Shown: piece after piece, positions 56,299 through 64,000 of the stretch
Layout: each line of letters begins with the position of its first letter
How positions within the stretch are numbered: the first letter of the stretch is position 1
Assembly (NCBI GenBank): GCA_023375785.1
Contig: SZWC01000034.1
Coordinates: 1 to 64,000, forward strand
DNA length: 64,000 nt
Source: Penium margaritaceum
Lineage: Eukaryota; Streptophyta; Zygnematophyceae; Desmidiales; Peniaceae
Direction: 5' to 3'
Notes under the pieces: generated by a model
What the model was told of the DNA's origin: nothing
What the model saw: only the letters and a program-made list of their open reading frames with translations
Database searches by the model: none
Made by a program: the position numbers and the translations under genes

Positions 56299-57604
56299 GC
56301 CACACCGAGCCACCAGTATTCTACCTTGTTTATACCTGCAAAGTCATGCCCTCTATATCTGCACTGTGATTGGACACTCTGACTGTGACTGACTCGTGTT
56401 AAGATTCATATCCATTTAAGGTGCTTGGTATACTTTGTGGTCATGGTCAGTGGCACATGCCATCTTTGTCAAGGCATTGCCCACAGTAGCCGTGCCAAGC
56501 CACCAGATTTTTACCTTGTTTATACCTACAAGGTCATGCCTGGTACATCTGAACTGTGATTGGGCACTCTGAATATGGCTGACTCGTGTTACGAATTGTA
56601 TAAGTTAAAGTCACTTGGTAAACATGGTGGTCATGGTCAGTGGCACATGCCAACTTTGTCAAGGCATTGCGCACAATAGCCACACTGAGCCACCAGTATT
56701 CTACCATGTTTGCACCTGCAAGGTCATGCCTATTACATCTACACTGTGATTGGACACTCTGGCCGTGGCTGACTCGTGTTATGATTCATAGCCGTTTAAG
56801 GTACTTGGTAAACTTTGTGGTCATGGCCAGTGGAACATGCCAACATTGTCAAGGAATTGCGCACAATAGCCGTGCCAAGCCATCGGTTTTTTACCTTGTG
56901 TATACCTGTAAGGTCATGCACATTAGATGTGCACCCTGATTGGGAACTCTGACCGTGGCTGACTCGTGTTGCGATTCGTAGAAGTTAAAGTCACATGGTA
57001 AACTTTGTGGTCATGGTCAGTGGCACATGCCAATTTTGTCAAGGCATTGCACACAATAGCCACGCCCAGCCACCAGTATTCTACCTTGTTTATACCTGCA
57101 AGGTCATGCCCAATATATCTGCACTGTGATTGGACACTCTGACAGTGGCTGACTCCTGTTATGATTCATAGCCGTTTAGAGTACTTGTTAAACTTTGTGG
57201 TCATGGTCAGTGGAACATGCCAACTTTGTCAAGGCATTGCATACAAAAGCCGTACCAAGCCACCAGTTTCTTACCTTGTTTATACCTGCAATGTCATGCA
57301 TATTAGATGTGCAATGTCATTGGGCACTCTGATTGTGGCTGACTCGTGTTACAACTCGCAGAAGTTAAAGTCACTTGGTAAACTATGTGGTGATGGTCTG
57401 TAGCACATGCCAACATTGTCAAGGCATTGCGCACAATAGCCACACCAAGCCACCTGTATTCTACCTTGTTTGCACCTGCAAGATCATGCCTAGTACATAT
57501 GCACTGTGATTGGACACTCTGACTGTGGCTGACTCGTGTTAAGATTCATAAACGTTTAAGGTACTTGGTAGACTTTGTGGTCATGGTCAGTGGCACATGC
57601 CAAC

Positions 57605-57985
57605 TTTGTCAAGGCATTGCGCATAGTAACCGTGCCAAGCCACCGGTTTTTGACCTTGTTTATACCTGCAAGGTCATGCCTAGTACATCTGAACCGTGAT
57701 TGGGCACTCTGACTGTTGCTGACTCGTGTTACAATTCGTATAAGTTAAAGTCACTTGGTAAACATTGTGGTCATGGTCAGTGGCACATGCCAACTTTGTC
57801 AAGGCATTGCGCATAGTAACCGTGCCAAGCCACCGGTTTTTGACCTTGTTTATACCTGCAAGGTCATGCCTAGTACATCTGAACCGTGATTGGGCACTCT
57901 GACTGTTGCTGACTCGTGTTACAATTCGTATAAGTTAAAGTCACTTGGTAAACATTGTGGTCATGGTCAGTGGCACATGCCAACT
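57605..57985 (+). repeat. Recently duplicated single monomer
   Basis: GCATAGTAACCGTGCC occurs at 57621 and 57811, and the whole 190-bp unit between (with GACTGTTGCTGACTCG) reads the same twice. Confidence 0.85.
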
Positions 57986-60917
57986 TTGTCAAGGCATTGC
58001 GCACAATAGCCACACCGAGCCACCAGTATTCTACCTTGTTTCAACCTGCAAGATCATGCCTAGTACATCTTCACTGTGATTGGACACTCTGAATGTGGCT
58101 GACTCGTGTTATGATCAATAGCAATTTAAGGTACTTGGTAAACTTTGTGGTCATGGTCAGTGGCACATGCCAACTTTGTCAAGGCATTGCATACAATAGC
58201 CGTGCCAAGCCACCGGATTTTCACCTTCTTTGTACCTACAAGGTCATGCATATTAGATGTGCAATGTCATTGGGCACTCTGACCGTCGCTAACTCGTGTT
58301 ACAATTCGTAGAAGTTAAAGTCACTCGGTAAACTATGTGGTCATGGTCAGTGGCACATGCCAACATTGTCAAGGCATTGCGCACAACAGCCACAACGAGC
58401 CACCAGTATTCTACCTTGTTTGCACCTGCAAGGTCATGCCTAGTACATATGCACTGTGATTAGATACTCTGACAGTGGCTGACTTGTGTTATGATGAGTA
58501 GAAGTAAAAGTCACTTGGATACATTTGTGGTCATGGTCAGTGGCACATGCCAATTTTACCAATGCATTGCGCACAATAGTCACACCGAGCCACCAGTATT
58601 CTACCTTGTTTGTATCGGGGAGGTCATGCCGGGTATATCTGCACTGTGATTGGACACTCTGACCGTGGCTGACTCGTGTTAAGATTCATAGTCTTTGAAG
58701 GTACTTGGTAAACATTGTGGTCATGGTCACTGGCACATGCCTACTTTGTCAAGGCATTTTTGCACAGTAGCCGTGCCAAGCCACCGGTTTTTGACCTTGT
58801 TTATACCTGCAAGGTCATGCCTAGTACATCTGCACTGTGATTGGGCACTCTGGCTGTGGCTGACTCGTGTTACGATTCGTATAAGTTAAAGTCACTTGGT
58901 AGACATTGTGGTCATGGTCAGTGGCACATGCCAAAATTTTCAAGGCATAGCGCACAATAGCCACACCGAGCCACCAGTATTCTACCTTGTTTGCATCTGC
59001 ACGATCATGCCTAGTACATCTGCACTATGATTGGACACTCTAATCATGGCTGAATCGTGTTATGATTCATAGCCATTTAAGGTACTTGGGAAACTTTGTG
59101 GTCATGGTCAGTGGCATATGCCAACATTGTGAAGGCATTGCGCACCATAGCAGTGCCAAGCCACCGGTTTTTTACCTTGTTTATACCTGTAAGGTCAGTC
59201 ACATTAGATGTGCACTGTGATTGGACACTCTGACCGTGGCTGACTCGTGTTACGATTCCTAGAAGTTAAAGTCACGTGGTAAACTTTGTGGTCATGTTCA
59301 GTGGCACATGCCAACTTTGTCAAGGCATTGCACACAATAGCCGTGCCAAGCCACCATTTTTTTAACTTGTTTATACCTGCAAGGTCATGCATCTTAGATG
59401 TGTACTGTCATTGGGCACCCTGACCATGGCTGACTCGTGTTACGATCCGTAGAAGTTAAAGTCACTTCGTAAACATTGTGGTCATGGTCGGTGGCACATA
59501 CCGCCTTTGTCTAGGCATTGCGCACAATAGCCACACCGAGCCACCAGTATTCTACCTTGTTTGTACCTGCGAGATCATGCCTAGTACATCTGCACTGTGA
59601 ATGGACACTCTGACCATGGCTGACTCGTGTTATGATCAATAGAAGTAAAAGTCAATTGGATACATTTTTTGTCATGGTCAGTGGCACATGCCAACTTTGT
59701 CAAGGCATTGCGCACAATAGCCGTGCCAAGCTACCGGTTTTTTACCTTGTTTATACATGCAAGGTCATGCATATTAGATGTGCAATGTGATTGGGCACTC
59801 TGACCGTGGCTTACTCGTGTTATGATCAATAGAAGAAAATGTCACTTGGATACATTTGTGGTCATGGTCAGTGGCACATGCCAACTTTGTCAAGGCATTG
59901 CGCACAATAGCCACACCAAGCTACCAGTATTATACCTTGTTTTTACCTGCGAGATCATGCCTAGTACATCTGCACTGTGAATGGACACTCTGACCGTGGC
60001 TGACTCGTGTTATGATCAATAGAAGTATAAGTCAATTGGATACATTTGTGGTCATGGTCAGTCGCACATGCCAACTTTGTCAAGGCATTTCGCACAATAG
60101 CCACACCGAGCCAGTAGTATTCTACCTTGTATATACCTGCAAGGTCATGCCTATTGTATCTGCACTATGATTGGACACTCTGACCGTGGCTGACTCGTGT
60201 TATGATTCATAGCCGTTTAAGGTACTTGGTAAACTTTGTGGTCATGGTCAGTGGCACATGCCAACTTTGTCAAGGCGTTGCGCACAATAGCTGTGCCAAG
60301 CCACTGGTTTTTTACCTAGTTAATACCTGCAAGGTCATGCCTAGTACATCTGAACTATGATTGGGCACTCTGACCGTGGCTGACTCGTGTTACGATTCGT
60401 AGAAGTTAAAAGTCACTTGGTAAACTTTGTGGTCATGGTCAGTGGCACATGTCACCTTTGTCAATGCATTGCGCACAATAGCCACACTGAGCCACCAGTA
60501 TTCTACCTTGTTTATACCTGCAAGGTCATGCCCAGTATCTCTGCACTGTGATTGGACACTCTGACAGTGGCTGACTCGTGTTATGATTCATAGCCGTTTA
60601 AGGTACTTGGTAAACTTTGTGGTCATGGTCAGTGGCACATGCCAACTTTGTCAAGACATTGCGCACAATAGCCGTGCCAAGCCACCAGTTTCTTACCTTG
60701 TTCATACCTGCAAGGTCATGCATATTAAATGTGCACTGTGATTGGGTACTCTCACCGTGGCTGACTCGTGTTATAATTCGTAGAAGTGAAAGTGACTTGG
60801 TAAAATTTGTGGTCATGGTCAGTGGCACATGCCAACTTTGTCAAGGCATTGCGCACAATAGCCACAACGAGCCACCAGTATTCTACCTTGATTGTACCTG
60901 CAAGAGAATGCCTAGTA

Positions 60918-61216
60918 CACCTGCACTGGGATTGGACACTCTGACCGTGGCTGACTCGTGTTATGATTCATAGCCGTTTAAGGTACTTGGTAAACATTGT
61001 GGTCATGGTCAGTGGCACATGCCAACTTTGTCAAGGCATTGCGCACAATAGCCGTGCCAAGCCACCNACATCTGCACTGGGATTGGACACTCTGACCGTG
61101 CCTGACTCGTGTTATGATTCATAGCCGTTTAAGGTACTTGGTAAACATTGTGGTCATGGTCAGTGGCACATGCCAACTTTGTCAAGGCATTGCGCACAAT
61201 AGCCGTGCCAAGCCAC
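60918..61216 (+). repeat. Out-of-register repeat around a single n
   Basis: About 149 bp starting CTGCACTGGGATTGGACAC (60921) repeats after the n (61072), an offset of 151 rather than 190. The ambiguity at 61067 lies exactly between the copies. Probably overlapping contig ends rather than a true array step. Confidence 0.75.
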
Positions 61217-64000
61217 CGGTTTTTGACCTTGTTTATACATGCAAAGTCATGCCTAGTACATCTGAAATGTGATTGGGCACTCTGAATGTGGCTGACTCGT
61301 GTTACGATTCGTAGAAGTTAAAGTCACTTGGTAAACTTTGTGGTCATGGTGAGTGGCACATGCCAACTTTGTCAAGGCATTGCGCACAATAGCCGTGCCA
61401 AGCCACCGGTTTTTTACCTTGTGTATACCTGCAAGGTCATGCATATTAGATGTGCACTGTGATTGGGCACTCTGACCGTGGCTGACTTGTGTTACGATTT
61501 GTAGAAGATAAAGTCACTTGGTAAACATTGTGGTCATGGTCAGTGGCACATGCCAACTTTGTCAAGTCATTGCGCACAATAGCCACACCGAGACACCAGT
61601 ATTCTACCTTGTTTGTACCTACAATATCATGCCCAGTAATCTGCATTGTGATTGGACACTCTGACCGTGGCTGACTCGTGTTATGATTCATAGCCGTTTA
61701 AGGTACTTGGTAAACTTTGTGGTCATGGTCAGCGGCACATGCCACCTTTGTCAAAACATTGCGCAAAATAGCCGTGCCAAGCTACCAGAGTTTTACCTTG
61801 TTTATACCTGCAAGGTCACGTCTAGTACATTTGAACTGTGATTGGGCACTTTGACTGTGGGTGACATGTGTTACGATTCGTAGAAGGTAAAGTCAATTGG
61901 TAACCTTTGTGGTCATGGTCAGTGGCACATGCCAACTTTGTCAAGGCATTGCGCACAATAGCCGTGCCAAGACACCGGTTTTAAACCCTGTTCATACCTG
62001 CAAGGTCATGCACATTATATGTGCACTGAGATTGGGTACTATGACCGTGGGTGACTTGTGTTATGATTCCTAGACGTTAAAGTCACGTGGTAAACTTTGT
62101 GGTCATGGTCAGTGGCACATGCCAACTTTGTCAAGGCATTGCGCACAATAGACACACCAAGCCACCAGTATTCTACCTTGTTTGCACCTGCAAAATCATG
62201 CCTAGTACATCTGCACTATGATTGGACACTCTGACAGTGGCTGACTCGTGTTATGAATCATAGCCGTTTAAGGTACTTGGTATACTTTCTGGTCATGGTC
62301 AGTGGCACATGCCAACTTTGTCAAGGCATTGCACACAATAGCCGTGCCAAGCCAATGGTTTTTTTACCTTGTTTATACCTGCAAGGTCATGCATATTAGA
62401 TGTGCACTGTGATTGGACACTCTGACCGTGGCTGACTCGTGTTATGATCAATAAAAATAAAAGTCACTTGTGGTCATGGTCAGTGGCACATGCCAACTTT
62501 GTCAAGGCATTGCGCACAATAGCCTCACATCGAGCCACAAGTATTCAACCTTGTTTATACTTGCAAGGTCATGCCTAGTATATCTGCGCTGTGATTGGAC
62601 ACTCTAAACGTGGCTGACTCGTGTTATGATTCATAGCCGTCTAAGGAACTTGGTAAACTTTGTGTTCATGGTCAGTGGCACATGCCAACTTTGTCAAGGC
62701 ATTGCGCACAACAACCGTGCCAAGCCACCAGTTATTTACCTTGTTTATACCTATAAGGTCATGCATATTATATGTGAAATGTGATTGGGCACTCTGACTA
62801 TGGCTGACTCGTGTTACGATTCGTAGAAGTGAAAGCCACTTGGATACATTTGTGGTCATGGTCAGTGGCACATGCCAACTTTGTCAAGGCATTGCGCACA
62901 ATAGCCACACCGAGCTACCAGTGTTCTACCTTGTATATACCTGCAAGGTCATGCCTAGTATATCTGCACTATGATTGGACACTCTGACCGTGGCTGACTC
63001 CTGTTATGATCAATAGAAGTAAAAGTCACTTGGATACATTTGTGGTCATGGTCAGTCGCACATGCCAACTTTGTCAAGGCATTGCGCACAATAGCCACAC
63101 CGAGCCACCAGTATTCTACCTTGTATATACCTGCAAGGTCATGCCTAGTATATCTGCACTATGATTGGACACTCTGACCGTGGCTGACTCGTGTTATGAT
63201 TCATAGCCGTTTAAGGTACTTGGTAAACATTGTGGTCATGATCAGTGGCACATGCCAACTTTGTCAAGGCCTTGCGCACAATAGCCGTGCCAAGCCACTG
63301 GTTTTTTACCTTGTTTATACATATAAGGTCATGCCTAGTACATGTGAACTGTGATTGGGCACTCTGACCGTGGCTGACTTGTGTTACAATTCGTAGAAGT
63401 TAGAGTCACTTGGTAAACTTTGTGGTCATGGTCAGTGGCACATGTCACCTTTGTCAAGGCATTGTGCACACTGAGCCACCAGTATTCTACCTTTTTTATA
63501 CCTGCAAGGTCATGCCCAGTATATCTGCACTGTGATTGAATACTCTGACCGTGGCTGACTCGTGTTATGATTCGTATAAATTAAAGTCACTTGGTAATCT
63601 TTGTGGTCATGGTCACTGTCACATGCCAACTTTGTCAAGGCATTGCGCACAATAGCCACACCGAGCTTCGGTATTCTATGTTGTTTGCACCTGCAAGATC
63701 ATGCCTAGTACATCTGCACTATGATTGGACACTCTGACCGTGGCTGACTCGTGTTATGATTAATAGAAGTAAACGTCACTTTGATACACTTGTGGTCATG
63801 GTCAGTGGCACATGCCAACTTTTGTCAAGGCATTGCGCACAATAGCCGTGCCAAGCCACCGGTTTTTTACTTTGTTTATACCTGTAAGGTCATGCATATT
63901 AGATGTGCACTATGATTGGGCACTCTGACCATGGCTGACTCGTGCTACGATTCGTAGAAGTTAAAGTCACGTGGTAAACTTTGTGGTCATGGTCAGTGGC

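Larger units (their letters stand above)
48104..64000 (+). repeat. 190-bp satellite array, forward to the window end
   Basis: About 83 forward monomers without any inserted element, so the array runs past the window. The end of the 8.8-kb duplication is at about 48268. Larger internal duplications are listed separately. One single n (61067) breaks the register. Divergence falls toward 60-64 kb, where many monomers carry near-consensus cores. No gene is seen. Confidence 0.95.

Noticed and set aside
1-64000. Many frames of 60-110 codons in the satellite as genes (for example those beginning MIITRVSHGQSVQSQ or MWSWSVAHANFVKALRT)
   Set aside because: They recur with the monomer, occur on both strands, stop or shift at monomer boundaries and show no domain. 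They are consequences of the repeat.

Overview
This is eukaryotic, almost certainly plant-lineage (streptophyte), heterochromatin. I see no host gene, no tRNA or rRNA gene and no CRISPR. About 47 kb of the 64 kb is one tandem satellite with a monomer of about 190 bp (roughly 245 monomers). About 17 kb is LTR-retrotransposon material embedded in it. The plant-lineage call rests on three things: the satellite/LTR-element architecture, a primer-binding site TGGTATCAGAGC (initiator-Met tRNA type, as in many plant LTR elements), and Ty1/Copia plus Ty3/Gypsy remnants. I cannot name the species. A pericentromeric or centromeric location is plausible but is inference.

Layout. I call a monomer '+' when CATGCCAACTTTGTCAAGG reads on the + strand. 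Satellite: 1-150 (-), 151-2329 (+), LTR element A1 2330-5922, satellite 5923-7970 (+), 7971-8775 (-), 8776-9393 (+), 9396-14135 (-), LTR element B 14136-16867, satellite 16868-22088 (-), a 7.2-kb mosaic of broken Copia and Gypsy pieces 22089-29290, satellite 29291-41654 (+), LTR element A2 41655-45245, satellite 45246-47300 (+), 47301-48103 (-), 48104-64000 (+).

Array organisation. In long stretches the monomers follow a fixed three-type order (1-2-3), giving a trimeric higher-order unit of about 570 bp. Layered on this are a nearly identical six-monomer unit of 1141 bp (9.6-12.7 kb), a seven-monomer (1330 bp) duplication (51.6-53.8 kb), a 26-monomer (about 4.94 kb) displaced duplication (50.2 and 55.2 kb), and an 8.8-kb segmental duplication (about 151-8940 and 39476-48268). 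The last one carried along an LTR element and a 0.8-kb micro-inversion. One orientation switch (9371-9416) is a snap-back dyad with a 4-nt spacer.

Mobile elements. A1 and A2 are duplicated copies of one insertion: same satellite site, same 5-bp target duplication AAAGT. The element is short (3.6 kb, 605-bp LTRs, no pol recognised), lies on the minus strand and looks non-autonomous. Element B is a second short family (2.7 kb, about 690-bp LTRs) whose only sizeable frame is a Pro/Ser-rich protein in gag position. The 22-29 kb mosaic has a Copia gag/protease piece on + and a Ty3/Gypsy gag-protease-RT-RNase H piece on -. It lies between satellite arms of opposite orientation, so it is not a simple insertion.

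Assembly cautions. The N-run 24709-24827 is flanked by two copies of the same 86 bp. The single n at 61067 is flanked by a repeated segment of about 149 bp. The single n at 10105 lies at a 330-bp register jump in the 1141-bp unit. These look like contig joins rather than biology.
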